Below, piece after piece: positions 1-9,976 of a stretch of 64,000 nucleotides of DNA. The notes below the pieces were generated by a model, which was given only the letters and a program-made list of their open reading frames with translations, was not told the origin of the DNA and searched no databases. The stretch covers positions 24,677-88,676 of the forward strand of contig JBJXFF010000041.1 in the NCBI GenBank assembly GCA_046153945.1, in the 5' to 3' direction. The stretch is from SXOA01 sp046153945. GTDB lineage: Bacteria > Planctomycetota > Planctomycetia > Pirellulales > Pirellulaceae. Every line of letters begins with the position of its first letter. Positions within the stretch are counted from its first letter, which is position 1. Position numbers and translations under genes: made by a program.

Positions 1-68
1 GGAAGACCCAGGACTTTCCTTCACGCATTAGACCCTTTGGAAGAGACCCCAATCGCGGGTAACGGCCT

Positions 69-100
69 AGCCAGACTCCTTGAGTCAGGCTGGGCTTTTT
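69..100 (+). terminator. Rho-independent terminator of an upstream gene
   Basis: Arms AGCCAGACTC (69-78) and GAGTCAGGCT (82-91) pair with one A:A mismatch around a 3-nt loop. GGGC and five T (96-100) follow. It probably ends a transcript that begins left of the window. No convincing gene lies in 1-263. Confidence 0.5.
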
Positions 101-263
101 CGTTGAAAGGAATTCAACCACTCTGCCCAATCCCCCACCACCTATTGAGCGGCAATGCTGTCACAACGCTGCAGGTAATTCGAGTCGAAAGAGTGGCATC
201 GAATTTGCGGAGAATATTTCCTCTCTCAAACGCCCTTCACCTCTCTAATCTAGGGACGAACTG

Positions 264-551
264 ATGATTGCTGCCACTACACTTCCTTCTCCTGTCTTGG
301 AACAAACGGATGACGATCTCTTGGCCCGAAATGTCGTCAATTTCATATTGCCCCGCGTCTATCCGATCTCAAATCACGTTCAAGTTGAGGCCAATCGGGG
401 TGTTGTCACTCTGACAGGCCGCGTCGGATCATTTTATTACAAGCAGTTATGGCTGAGCGGAGCCCAACGGGTTGCCGGTGTCCGCCGGGTAATCGACGAG
501 ATCGAGGTGGTGAATCTTTCCCAAGAACCATACCGCCGTGCCCGAGGTTGA
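264..551 (+). CDS. BON-domain protein
   Basis: A 95-residue protein that is almost entirely one BON domain (about residues 17-85): an N-terminal helix (LLARNVVNFIL), then the strand VQVEANRGVVTLTGRV and a final helix/strand ending RRVIDEIEVV. BON domains bind phospholipid membranes and are common in osmotic-shock proteins such as OsmY. There is no signal peptide, so a cytoplasmic or membrane-surface role is likelier than a periplasmic one. GGGA lies 7 nt before the ATG. The 3' end overlaps the GTG of treY by 14 nt, which suggests translational coupling and a shared stress or osmolyte role (inference). Confidence 0.85.
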   Translation: MIAATTLPSPVLEQTDDDLLARNVVNFILPRVYPISNHVQVEANRGVVTLTGRVGSFYYKQLWLSGAQRVAGVRRVIDEIEVVNLSQEPYRRARG

Positions 552-3500
552 TCGCTTGATCGCCGGTAGTCACGAAGCCAGCGAGAACCTGCCGATGCCT
601 GCCGCGCTGCAAGACCCGTTCATCAAGACAACTGCGGCCGCGACGGCATTCCAAGCGGCACCCCGCCTGGAAGTGCCAACCGAGGGCAACTCCGCAGAGG
701 ACGATTCGTCTGGCGTTGTTGACCGAATTCTCGCCGCCATTACACAGCTACAAGATACGAAACGCCAGCCAACGGCGACGTATCGCGTTCAATTCAACGC
801 GAAATGTGGATTTAGAGAGGTCGAAAGAGCGGTTCCCTATCTCTATGCCCTGGGTATCAGCGACCTTTACGCGTCGCCATTTCTTCAGGCACAGCCGCAT
901 AGTTCTCATGGCTACGACATCGTCAATCATGCGGCGATCAATCCCGAAATAGGGACGCTCGACGAGCTGCGCTCGCTCCGCTCCTCCTTGCGCGAACATG
1001 GCATGGGACTCATTGCCGATGTAGTGCCTAACCACATGAGCAATTCGCCACAGCTCAACGCCTGGTGGCAGGACGTGCTGGAAAATGGCCCGAGTTCACC
1101 GTATGCCTCCTACTTCGATATCGACTGGATGCCTCTCAAGCCCGACCTGGCCTATAAGGTCTTGCTTCCTGTCTTGGGAGATCAGTTCGGCAAGGTTCTG
1201 GAAGATAGCCAGTTGGTCGTGCGGTTTGGCACCGGTTCGTTTTGGCTGGAGTACTTTGATCGGCAGTTTCCGCTTGCTCCGCGTTCCTACACAGTCATTC
1301 TCTCTTTACGAATTGAAGAATTACAGCAACAACTCGGTGAACAAGATGCCGACCTGCTGGAACTGCGAAGCATTCTGACAGCCATCCGCAATCTCCCGCC
1401 TCGCACCGAAACCGATCCCGAACGACTTGCCGAACAGCGGCGTGAGAAGGAAGTCATCAAACGAAGGCTTCATGAGCTGGTCGAGCGTTCTTCGGGAATT
1501 GCCGGATTCGTCGCAGAAAACCTCCGGCTGATCAATGGCCAAAAAGGGGACTCTCAATCATTCGACCGGCTTGATGAGTTGCTCGGCGGTCAAGCTTATC
1601 GACTCGCGTATTGGCGGGTTGCGGCCGACGAAATCAACTACCGCCGGTTCTTTGACGTCAACGATTTGGCCGCGATTTGCACGGAAAACCCGCTGGTCTT
1701 TGCGGAAACACATCGGCTGCTCTTCGAGTTGCTCGACGAAGGAACATTGACCGGACTGCGGATCGATCATCCTGACGGTTTATACGATCCGCGCGGCTAC
1801 CTTTGCCAATTGCAGGAGCAGGAGTTCGTTCGCCTTTGCCGGCGGGAATTGGCGAGAGAGATTGGTGCATTGCCTGCGAATTCCCTGAAGCGAAGCGAAC
1901 TGGAAAGTGAATCCATCGCCATCGAACAAAAACTCGTTGACCTTTGGAAAGCAGCGATGGGAATTCCGGGGTCCCCCCTCGGACGGCTGCTGTTTGTGGT
2001 GGTGGAGAAAATCCTGGCCCACGACGAAACAATTCCAAACGATTGGCCGGTTCATGGAACCGTGGGCTACGAGTTCCTGAATACCCTCAATGGACTGTTC
2101 GTTGCGCCTGCTGGTGAACGAACTTTGTCGGCCCTCTACACACGATTTACAGGATGCTCCTTGGATTTTGATGCGCTGGCCTATCAATGCAAACGGCTCA
2201 TCGTGAAGAGCGTCATGGGGAGTGAACTGCATGTTCTGGGGCACCGTTTGGACCGGATTTCCGAGCGGAATCGCTTAACCCGCGATTTCTCCCTCAGCAG
2301 CCTGACGCGATCCTTGCAAGAAGTGGTCGCCTGCTTTGGAGTCTACCGAACCTACGTGGAGCCAGACCGCGTGCTCGAGCGCGACCTCCACTATGTCGGC
2401 CGAGCCGTGGCGCTCGCGAAACGCCACAATCCGGCCATGAACACCTCCATCTTTGATTTCGTCCACGACGTTCTTCTGTTGCGGTATCACGACAACACTG
2501 GCCCGGAAGAACGTGAAGCCATTGAGCGTTTTGTCGGTAAATTTCAGCAGCTCACCGGCCCCATCATGGGAAAGGCAGTCGAAGATACCGCGTTTTACCG
2601 CTTCAACCGGCTCGTTTCCCTTAACGAAGTTGGGGGTGAGCCCGCGCGCTTCGGAACTTCCGTCGCCGAATTCCATCAGCTCAATCAATCCCGGCTTCCG
2701 CGTCTGTCCCATACGCTCAATGCTACTTCCACGCACGACACGAAACGCAGCGAAGATGTCCGTGCCCGGATTAGTGTGCTGAGCGAGATTGGCCGCGAAT
2801 GGCGGGAGCGCGTGCAGCGCTGGAGTCGCTGGCACAAGCGTCTCAAAATTGAAGTCGAAGGAACAGAAGTCCCCAGCCGCAACTCGGAATACCTGCTGTA
2901 CCAAACTCTCGTGGGCATTTGGCCGCAACAAATTCCAGCGGGTCGCGAATTGGCAGCTTTTGTCGACCGCATTGAGCAGTACATGCTCAAGGTAGTTCGC
3001 GAAGCTAAAGTCCACACGAGTTGGATCAGTCCCAACGAGGCGTACGAAACGGGCGTGACGAGGTTTGCCCGAGCAATACTCACGGAAGATCGCCGCCGCC
3101 CGTTCCTGCGAGACATCGACGAATTTGCTCGCAAGGTTGCCGACCACGGACGGTGGAATTCACTAGCCCAACTCGTCCTGAAAGTCGGCTCTCCCGGTGT
3201 ACCGGACCTTTACCAAGGAACGGAGTTTTGGACCTTGACTCTCGTCGACCCTGACAATCGCCAGCCGGTCAATTTGGCCGCCAGACGCGATTCTTTCGAT
3301 CAGCTTCAGGCCGACATGGCCCAGGCCGTGGGAATCTCCGACGCAAGTGATGCCATCGAGTCATGGCTATCGGCACCTTCGGAGAACGGCGCCAATCGGA
3401 CGGCTGAAAGTCAGATGCTTCAGCACCTGATCGAGCAGCGTACTGACGGCCCTGTTAAACAATTCGTGACGCTGATCTCCTTGCGCACTCGCCGGGAATA

Positions 3501-3837
3501 TGAGAAACTTTTCTCGATGGGCGAATACATCCCTCTCCCTGTCACCGGCAAATTCGCCGAAAATGTGGTCGCCTTCGCGCGACGGCATCAAGATAAGGCC
3601 GTCATGGTCATCGCACCTCGCCTGAGCGTTTCGCTCTCCGGGTTTGGCGGTCCGCCTCCACTCGGAGAACTCTGGCAGGATACAGCCGTCACTTTGCCCG
3701 ACTTTCTCTGGGGCCGCGGGTTAGTCAATCGATTCACCCGTGAAATGCAGCATCCCGTACAATCCGGGAATTCTCTTCGTATGTCCGACGTGTTTCGTTC
3801 CTTCCCTGTCGCCCTCTATACGCCGGCCAAATCCTGA
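538..3837 (+). CDS. treY: Malto-oligosyltrehalose synthase (TreY)
   Basis: GH13 enzyme that isomerises the reducing-end glucose of maltodextrins to form maltooligosyltrehalose; TreZ then releases trehalose. The N-terminal (beta/alpha)8 strands start near residue 80 (TATYRVQF, then GISDLYASPF). The TreY-type motif LRIDHPDGLYDP gives the probable nucleophile Asp410. Glu490 in VVVEKILAHDETIP is the probable acid/base, and Asp734 in TSTHDTKRSED the third carboxylate. The long insert between Asp410 and Asp734 is typical of TreY. At 1099 residues it is longer than most TreY (about 700-950), mainly through a non-conserved N-terminus of about 75 residues. The start is GTG, overlapping the BON gene. 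malQ follows 6 nt later. TreZ is not in the window. Confidence 0.93.
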   Translation: MPEVDRLIAGSHEASENLPMPAALQDPFIKTTAAATAFQAAPRLEVPTEGNSAEDDSSGVVDRILAAITQLQDTKRQPTATYRVQFNAKCGFREVERAVPYLYALGISDLYASPFLQAQPHSSHGYDIVNHAAINPEIGTLDELRSLRSSLREHGMGLIADVVPNHMSNSPQLNAWWQDVLENGPSSPYASYFDIDWMPLKPDLAYKVLLPVLGDQFGKVLEDSQLVVRFGTGSFWLEYFDRQFPLAPRSYTVILSLRIEELQQQLGEQDADLLELRSILTAIRNLPPRTETDPERLAEQRREKEVIKRRLHELVERSSGIAGFVAENLRLINGQKGDSQSFDRLDELLGGQAYRLAYWRVAADEINYRRFFDVNDLAAICTENPLVFAETHRLLFELLDEGTLTGLRIDHPDGLYDPRGYLCQLQEQEFVRLCRRELAREIGALPANSLKRSELESESIAIEQKLVDLWKAAMGIPGSPLGRLLFVVVEKILAHDETIPNDWPVHGTVGYEFLNTLNGLFVAPAGERTLSALYTRFTGCSLDFDALAYQCKRLIVKSVMGSELHVLGHRLDRISERNRLTRDFSLSSLTRSLQEVVACFGVYRTYVEPDRVLERDLHYVGRAVALAKRHNPAMNTSIFDFVHDVLLLRYHDNTGPEEREAIERFVGKFQQLTGPIMGKAVEDTAFYRFNRLVSLNEVGGEPARFGTSVAEFHQLNQSRLPRLSHTLNATSTHDTKRSEDVRARISVLSEIGREWRERVQRWSRWHKRLKIEVEGTEVPSRNSEYLLYQTLVGIWPQQIPAGRELAAFVDRIEQYMLKVVREAKVHTSWISPNEAYETGVTRFARAILTEDRRRPFLRDIDEFARKVADHGRWNSLAQLVLKVGSPGVPDLYQGTEFWTLTLVDPDNRQPVNLAARRDSFDQLQADMAQAVGISDASDAIESWLSAPSENGANRTAESQMLQHLIEQRTDGPVKQFVTLISLRTRREYEKLFSMGEYIPLPVTGKFAENVVAFARRHQDKAVMVIAPRLSVSLSGFGGPPPLGELWQDTAVTLPDFLWGRGLVNRFTREMQHPVQSGNSLRMSDVFRSFPVALYTPAKS

Positions 3838-3843
3838 TTCCCA

Positions 3844-5382
3844 ATGCAATTTCCACGCGGCTCCGGGATCTTGTTGCATATCACGTCACTCCCCAGTCGC
3901 TTCGGCATTGGCGATCTGGGGCCGGAGGCCTATCGGTTCGTGGACTTTCTGGCGGAAACCGGCCAAACCTGGTGGCAAATGCTCCCCGTCGGTCCCACCG
4001 GGTATGGGAATTCCCCCTATCAGAGCCTCTCATCCTTTGCCGGCAACACGCTGCTGATCAGTTTGGATCGTCTCGCTGACGAGCAATTGCTAGAGCCCTT
4101 TGATGTGCAAGCGATTCCCACTTTTTCCACCTGCAGCGTCGATTTCGATCAGGTAGCGCTGTGGAACCCGCGGCAATTGCGAGTGGCTCACCGCACTTTT
4201 CTGGCGAAGGGACTCGACACGGAAGAATTTCAAGCGTTTTGTGCCACGAATGCATGGTGGCTTGAGGACTACGCATTATTCCGCTCGCTCAAGCGAGCAC
4301 ATCAGGAGAAAGCCTGGACCGATTGGCCTGAAAAACTCGTCCGACGCACCCCAGAAGCTCTGAGCGAAGCTCGCGAATCGCTAAAACTTGACATCGACCG
4401 CGAAAAATTTCTGCAGTTTCAATTCGACCGGCAATGGCGAGCGCTGAAGAAGTACGCCCATGAACGAAATGTGCGGCTCGTCGGGGACTTGCCCATTTTT
4501 GTCGCCCACGACGGTGCCGATACTTGGGCAAGTCAGGAACTGTTTCAACTCGATACGCACGGTATCCCGACTGTCGTCGCCGGCGTTCCACCGGACTACT
4601 TCAGCACCACGGGCCAGCGCTGGGGCAATCCGCTTTATTGCTGGGAGGCTCATGCCGACCAGGGATATAAATGGTGGATTCAGCGAATTCGCCGCGCGCT
4701 TGAACTGTTCGACGTCGTCCGCATCGATCATTTCCGCGGCTTTGAACGCTACTGGGAAATCCCCGGCAATGCTCCCGACGCCCGAGAGGGCCGCTGGGTT
4801 TCCGGCCCTGGAGCCGCTCCATTTCGTGCAGCCGAAGTGGCACTCGGACCATTGCCGGTGATTGCCGAGGACCTGGGAGTCATCACGCCGGATGTTGAGG
4901 CTCTGCGCGACGGACTCGGTCTTCCAGGGATGCGGGTTTTGCAGTTCGCCTTCGGCGACGACCCCAAAGGCGCTGACTATCGCCCTCACAACTTCCCGCG
5001 CCACTGTGTGGCTTATACGGGAACGCACGACAATAACACCACGGTTGGCTGGTTTGCGGATAAAGGAGACACGGAGACAACCCGAACGGGAGAACAAATT
5101 GCTCGGGAAAGGGCGTTCGCGTTGGACTATCTCGGAACCAAAGGGGGCGAGATCCACTGGGACATGATACGAGCCGCTTGGGGCTCCGTGGCGGACATAG
5201 CCATTGCTCCTTTGCAAGACATTCTGGGTCTGGGAAGCGAGGCGAGGATGAATCTGCCCGGTAGCTCGACGGGCAACTGGCTCTGGCGCTTCCAGCCAGG
5301 TGATTTGACCGCAGGCGTTGGCGAACGTTTGAAAACACTAACCACCCTCTTCGACCGAAGCAATGCGTCGAATCGGCGATAA
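3844..5382 (+). CDS. malQ: 4-alpha-glucanotransferase (amylomaltase)
   Basis: GH77 enzyme that moves maltodextryl units between alpha-1,4-glucans. It begins with the family signature RGSGILLHITSLPS and WWQMLPVGPTGYGNSPYQ. The catalytic residues align with Thermus MalQ: Asp295 in VVRIDHFRGFERYW, Glu342 in VIAEDLGVI and Asp396 in GTHDNNT. At 512 residues it has the normal length for the family. It lies 6 nt after treY and upstream of treS-mak, so it can lengthen or recycle maltodextrins for TreY and disproportionate the maltose made by TreS (inference). Confidence 0.95.
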   Translation: MQFPRGSGILLHITSLPSRFGIGDLGPEAYRFVDFLAETGQTWWQMLPVGPTGYGNSPYQSLSSFAGNTLLISLDRLADEQLLEPFDVQAIPTFSTCSVDFDQVALWNPRQLRVAHRTFLAKGLDTEEFQAFCATNAWWLEDYALFRSLKRAHQEKAWTDWPEKLVRRTPEALSEARESLKLDIDREKFLQFQFDRQWRALKKYAHERNVRLVGDLPIFVAHDGADTWASQELFQLDTHGIPTVVAGVPPDYFSTTGQRWGNPLYCWEAHADQGYKWWIQRIRRALELFDVVRIDHFRGFERYWEIPGNAPDAREGRWVSGPGAAPFRAAEVALGPLPVIAEDLGVITPDVEALRDGLGLPGMRVLQFAFGDDPKGADYRPHNFPRHCVAYTGTHDNNTTVGWFADKGDTETTRTGEQIARERAFALDYLGTKGGEIHWDMIRAAWGSVADIAIAPLQDILGLGSEARMNLPGSSTGNWLWRFQPGDLTAGVGERLKTLTTLFDRSNASNRR

Positions 5383-5457
5383 TTTGGGGCTTCGGCATCT
5401 GGATTGCACATAGCGGCGCTCACCATGCAGTCTATGCTGCCACGTTGAGCCCGCTCC

Positions 5458-8400
5458 ATGCCCAATAATCCCCTTTGGTACAAAGACGCTATCATCTACG
5501 AACTGCACGTTCGGGCGTTTCACGATAGCATCGGGGACGGCAGAGGTGATTTTCGCGGCTTGATGCAGAAGCTGGATTATCTACAAGATCTTGGAGTGAA
5601 CGCCCTTTGGCTCTTGCCGTTCTATCCCTCCCCCTTGCGCGACGATGGCTATGACATCGCGGATTACACCAGCGTTCATCCCGATTTTGGCAACCTGGAT
5701 TCTTTCCGCGAATTTCTCGACGCAGCGCATGCCCGCGGCCTCCGCGTAATCACGGAGTTGGTCCTCAATCACACGTCGGATCAGCATGCCTGGTTTCAGC
5801 GTGCTCGTCGGGCACCACCCGGCAGCAGCGAAAGAGACTTTTATGTCTGGAGCGATTCGCCCGAGCGCTACAGCCAGGCCCGAGTCATCTTCAAGGACTT
5901 TGAGTCGTCCAACTGGAGCTACGACAATGTGGCCCGCGCTTATTACTGGCACCGCTTCTATTCTCACCAACCCGATTTGAACTACGACAATCCCGCCGTG
6001 CGGAAAGCCATGCTGCCGATCGTCGACTTTTGGTTTGAAATGGGTGTGGATGGCCTGCGGCTGGATGCGGTTCCGTACCTGTTTGAGCGGGAAGGGACCA
6101 ATTGCGAGAACCTTTCCGAGACGCACACGTTTCTCAAAACTCTTCGGCAGCACGTTGACGCTCGGTTTCCCGATCGCATGCTCTTGGCGGAAGCCAATCA
6201 ATGGCCCGAGGACGCGGCCGCCTATTTTGGCAATGGGGACGAGTGCCAGATGGCATTTCACTTCCCCCTGATGCCGAGGCTGTTCATGGCGATGCATACG
6301 GAAGATCGCTTTCCAATTGTGGACATCGTCGAGCAGACACCGAACATTCCCGATAATTGCCAGTGGGCAATCTTCCTGCGGAACCACGACGAGTTGACGC
6401 TCGAAATGGTCACGGACGAAGAGCGCGACTATATGTACCGCGCCTATGCCGGCGATCGGCGGGCGAGGATTAACCTCGGCATTCGCCGCCGGCTGGCTCC
6501 GCTGCTCGGCAACAATCGGCGGCGGATCGAGCTGATGAACGGACTCCTGTTCTCCTTACCAGGCACGCCGGTGTTGTATTACGGCGATGAAATAGGAATG
6601 GGTGACAACATCTATCTTGGCGACCGCAACGGAGTCCGCACGCCGATGCAATGGAGTTCCGACCGGAATGCCGGCTTTTCGCGCGCCAATCCCCAGCGCC
6701 TCTATCTGCCGATCATCATTGACCCCGAATACCACTACGAGGCCATCAATGTCGAAGCTCAGCAGGAGAACCCCAATTCACTTCTCTGGTGGAACAAACG
6801 GCTGATTAGCTTGCGGCAGCAGCATCGCCCCTTCAGCCGGGGCGGTATTCGCTTTTTGGATCCGCACAATCGTCGGATTTTGGCATTTCTACGCAACTAT
6901 GAAGAGGAACAAGTGCTGGTCGTGGCGAGCCTCTCCCGGTTCGTTCAATTCGTGGAACTCGACTTGTCGGCATTTGAAGGGGCGACGCCGATTGAGTTAT
7001 TTGGCTCAACTCCATTTCCGAAAATTGGCAAGTTGCCTTACCTTTTGACGCTGGGTCCCTACGTGTTCTACTGGTTCTCGCTGTGCTCACGCAGTTCTCC
7101 CGCGGAGTGCGGACTGGATGTAACTCCATCCCAAGTCGCCTTACACTTGTCGCACTTGGTGGACTGGGAGCAACTCTTCGATGCCACCCAGGCTCATACG
7201 CTGCGCGAAGTTCTGCTCCGGTACGCGGCTACTTATGAAGCTGCGGGCGACGAGCCTCGCCATGTTCGGCAGGTACATTTGCGAGATAATTTTCGCTTCC
7301 AGCGCGGCGAGGCCGTGATTCGGCTTCTCCTCGTGGACGTGGAATTCAACGTCGGCCAGCCGGAAACATTTGTGCTGCGGCTGGCATTTGTTCCCAGCGA
7401 TGTCGCCGCGCAGTGGCCGGCTGGAAGTCAGCCCCCCATCCTCGCCCGCATCTCCGGCCCGAAGCCAGGAGTCATCTATAGCGCGGCGGCTGACCCCACG
7501 CTGCTGCGAGCGGCGTTCGAAGCCTACGCCAGGCAATTCAAAGCGCGCGGTGAACGGGGGGGAGAATTGACCGCCTGGTTATTGCCAAGATTTGCGGAAG
7601 ACATGGCTTCTCAGCCTATTGATCTGTCAATGGTTACCAGTCGGACAGAGCAGAGTAATCTTTCCACTTCCTTTGGTGATCGTTGGATGCTCAAGATGTT
7701 CCGCCGGATTGAAGAAGGCGTTCATCCCGAAGTGGAAATGGGGCAGCTACTCACGGAGCGAGGAATGACAAAGCTGGTTCCGGCCCTGGTCGGGGCCATC
7801 GAGTACCGCCGCCGCCGCTCGGACCCCATGACCCTTTCGGTGCTGCACGCCTTTGTGCCGAGCCAGTCGGACGCTTGGCAATACACCCTGGATGCGGTGA
7901 GCGATTTCTTTGAACGCATGGCCGCGACAACGCTGCTACCTCCGCCGCTGCGTGCAGAAAGGCAATTTGAACCGGACAATTCAACGCCTTCAGAGGCACT
8001 TGAATTCATCGGCGAGTACTTGGGGCATGCGGCACTGCTTGGCACACGGCTGGCCGAACTGCATACGTTCTTTTCGCTGCAGCAAGAGGTTCCAGATTTC
8101 GTGCCCGAGCCATTCACCCTTGCTGATCAACGTTCGCTTTACCAATCGATGCGGGGAGTTTCGCTCGATCTTTTGAACCTGCTGCAAGACCAACTGGCAG
8201 GGCTCTCCGAAGATCAGCAAACATCCGTTCGTCACTTGCTGGCCAGCGAGGCACCGTTGCTCGCCTTGCTAAAGCCTCTTCTGGATTCTCCTTTGCAAGG
8301 CCAGCGAATTCGGATTCATGCGGACTGCCATCTGGGGCAAATCCTCTACACAGGCAAAGACTTTCTGTTTATTGATTTTGAAGGCGTTCCTACGCAGTCT

Positions 8401-8784
8401 CTGGGAGAGCGTCGGCTCAAGCGTTCGCCGCTCCGCGACGTGGCGGGGATGGTTTGCTCTCTTGAAGATGCCGTGCAATCAACATTACTGGGGCTTGGGA
8501 CCGGCCGCGGGCATCCTCAAGGGGTCATTCGCTCTGCCGACCGCGCGGCGCTTTCCGCCTGGGCGGAATTCTGGAGGCACACAGTGACTCGTGCCTTCCT
8601 GGCCGCCTATCTGAACGCCCCTGGCATTCGTCCCCTCTTGCCATTGAAGCTAGCCGATTCAGAGCGGTTGCTGCGTATCTTTACCCTCGAGCGCTGGGCC
8701 AGCGAATTCAAGCATGAACTTCATCGGCGGCCTCGTTGGCTCGCGATTCCGATCAACAGCCTACTTCGCCTCATTGCTCCCTGA
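5458..8784 (+). CDS. treS: Trehalose synthase - maltokinase fusion (TreS-Mak/Pep2)
   Basis: Bifunctional 1108-residue protein. Residues 1 to about 550 are a GH13 trehalose synthase that interconverts trehalose and maltose. Its catalytic set is Asp203 (DGLRLDAVPYLF), Glu245 (LLAEANQWPED) and Asp311 (LRNHDELTLEM), and WYKDAIIYELHVRAF is a standard TreS N-terminus. Residues about 570-1108 are a maltokinase with the kinase-like motifs HADCHLGQ (Asp956) and FIDFEGVP (Asp973, Glu975). The fusion turns trehalose into maltose-1-phosphate, the donor used by GlgE to build alpha-glucan. GlgE and GlgB are not in the window. The gene follows malQ by 75 nt on the same strand and is probably cotranscribed. 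Confidence 0.95.
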   Translation: MPNNPLWYKDAIIYELHVRAFHDSIGDGRGDFRGLMQKLDYLQDLGVNALWLLPFYPSPLRDDGYDIADYTSVHPDFGNLDSFREFLDAAHARGLRVITELVLNHTSDQHAWFQRARRAPPGSSERDFYVWSDSPERYSQARVIFKDFESSNWSYDNVARAYYWHRFYSHQPDLNYDNPAVRKAMLPIVDFWFEMGVDGLRLDAVPYLFEREGTNCENLSETHTFLKTLRQHVDARFPDRMLLAEANQWPEDAAAYFGNGDECQMAFHFPLMPRLFMAMHTEDRFPIVDIVEQTPNIPDNCQWAIFLRNHDELTLEMVTDEERDYMYRAYAGDRRARINLGIRRRLAPLLGNNRRRIELMNGLLFSLPGTPVLYYGDEIGMGDNIYLGDRNGVRTPMQWSSDRNAGFSRANPQRLYLPIIIDPEYHYEAINVEAQQENPNSLLWWNKRLISLRQQHRPFSRGGIRFLDPHNRRILAFLRNYEEEQVLVVASLSRFVQFVELDLSAFEGATPIELFGSTPFPKIGKLPYLLTLGPYVFYWFSLCSRSSPAECGLDVTPSQVALHLSHLVDWEQLFDATQAHTLREVLLRYAATYEAAGDEPRHVRQVHLRDNFRFQRGEAVIRLLLVDVEFNVGQPETFVLRLAFVPSDVAAQWPAGSQPPILARISGPKPGVIYSAAADPTLLRAAFEAYARQFKARGERGGELTAWLLPRFAEDMASQPIDLSMVTSRTEQSNLSTSFGDRWMLKMFRRIEEGVHPEVEMGQLLTERGMTKLVPALVGAIEYRRRRSDPMTLSVLHAFVPSQSDAWQYTLDAVSDFFERMAATTLLPPPLRAERQFEPDNSTPSEALEFIGEYLGHAALLGTRLAELHTFFSLQQEVPDFVPEPFTLADQRSLYQSMRGVSLDLLNLLQDQLAGLSEDQQTSVRHLLASEAPLLALLKPLLDSPLQGQRIRIHADCHLGQILYTGKDFLFIDFEGVPTQSLGERRLKRSPLRDVAGMVCSLEDAVQSTLLGLGTGRGHPQGVIRSADRAALSAWAEFWRHTVTRAFLAAYLNAPGIRPLLPLKLADSERLLRIFTLERWASEFKHELHRRPRWLAIPINSLLRLIAP

Positions 8785-8878
8785 CCAATCTCCCAGCGAA
8801 AGTCATAACGAATTTTCGCGTAGCGGCATCCTGTTTGCGTTGAATACGTTGGGGAAATTCCAGGAAAGGGAGCGCATC

Positions 8879-9178
8879 ATGCTTACAACTGACTCTGACT
8901 CTGGCTCTTCACTAAACGTTCCAACAAGCGTTTTGCCATCAGCTCACCCGGTTGAGACGCTCTCACCCAAAGAAGCCTTTGCTCGGCGCTGGAAATTCGA
9001 CTCCTTTCTTGAAATGTTTGAAGCCTCCACGCCAGAGGGCAATGCCGGTGGCAAGAAGAAATGGCTGGTGACGGCGTTGCGCGGCGGAAAATGTTTGCTA
9101 TGGAATGACGCGGAAATCGAGGAGGCGCAGGTCTGTGATTCGCGACAGGAGGCGATACACATGATTGGCCTGGGCTAA
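8879..9178 (+). CDS. Hypothetical small cytoplasmic protein
   Basis: A 99-residue protein with no signal peptide and no recognised family. The start is set at the ATG preceded by a good ribosome site (AGGAAAGGGAG, 6 nt before the ATG); an in-frame start at 8714 would overlap treS-mak and has no such site. The C-terminal half (KKKWLVTALRGGKCLLWNDA) looks like a compact alpha/beta fold. It follows treS-mak by 94 nt on the same strand and may belong to the same stress operon. Confidence 0.7.
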   Translation: MLTTDSDSGSSLNVPTSVLPSAHPVETLSPKEAFARRWKFDSFLEMFEASTPEGNAGGKKKWLVTALRGGKCLLWNDAEIEEAQVCDSRQEAIHMIGLG

Positions 9179-9250
9179 GGGACGGCTGTGAAGAAGAGGT
9201 GGCGGCGAATTCCTTTCGTGCCACCTGAAAAACAGCGACTAAAACACAAG

Positions 9251-9496
9251 TTAGGTTGCCCGCGGAGCAGGTGGTGGAGCAGGAGGTGCGGGTGGGCTTG
9301 GCGGAGTCGGAGCCATCGACGGATCGTAGTTCTGGTAGCCTCCCTTGCCATCGTAATGTGCCGGGGTGTAACAACCGTCACCACAACCGCCGCAACCACG
9401 ACGCCGTGCACGGCGATGGTGACCAGCGTCCGTTGTATCGGCAATCGCCAATACGCTTAGACCAAAAGCAAACGCCAGAACAAGAGTGCGACTCAT
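9251..9496 (-). CDS. Small secreted Gly/Cys/Pro-rich protein
   Basis: An 81-residue product with a signal peptide (MSRTLVLAFAFGLSVLAIADTT) and then a basic patch HHRRARRR, a Cys-rich patch (GCGGCGDGC) and a Pro/Ala tail. The start is the ATG with AAAGGA 8 nt upstream; an ATG three codons earlier abuts the same site. Proteins of this kind are common and uncharacterised in planctomycetes. It opposes its neighbours and is therefore its own transcription unit. The four closely spaced cysteines could bind metal or form disulfides (inference). Confidence 0.6.
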   Translation of the reverse strand: MSRTLVLAFAFGLSVLAIADTTDAGHHRRARRRGCGGCGDGCYTPAHYDGKGGYQNYDPSMAPTPPSPPAPPAPPPAPRAT

Positions 9497-9976
9497 CGGT
9501 AACATCCTTTCAAAAACTGGAAAACTCACTGGGAAACGCACCCAGCCGATGTCATGGGCAATGCAAGTGGAATACCAAAAACTGGATCTTGCCAACTGTC
9601 GTTACCGTTGTTCCACCCCATTCATAGAGTTGGACGAGCCAGAATGACTCTGGTTCGCTCCATCGGGAAACGATTGCTTCAACCAACGCCACCTTGGTCA
9701 TCGCCCTCTCACACCCCAATGAAAGCTAGGAAACATGAGTTCTTGGCAATCTCTGATTTGCCCGGAAATCGCTCGCGATCAGGCGAATCCCCAGCCGAGT
9801 TAGCGGATTCTGGCTGGAGATCACACTTCGGCACGGCCCTTGCTTTGGTTGCTTCCCAGATTCAGTAAGGAAGCTGGTCGCAAGTGGTCTTGGGTGTCCT
9901 AGACAAACGCGGCCGCTGGCTGTTCTAGCGAGAACTCTTTTCAGCAATAGACCCTCACGTCACAAGGAGCGAGATC
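9497..9976. other. 480-bp intergenic region between divergent genes
   Basis: I see no convincing gene here. A 104-codon + strand reading frame (9554-9868) has no plausible ribosome site or family resemblance. The region must hold the promoter of the small secreted gene on the left and that of the 9977 operon on the right, but no clear promoter pair stands out. Confidence 0.5.

Noticed and set aside
2275..3147. 290-codon frame antisense to treY
   Set aside because: TreY catalytic motifs on the + strand explain the region; the antisense product has no family resemblance.
9554..9868. 104-codon + strand frame
   Set aside because: No ribosome site, odd composition, and it overlaps the leader of a better supported - strand gene.
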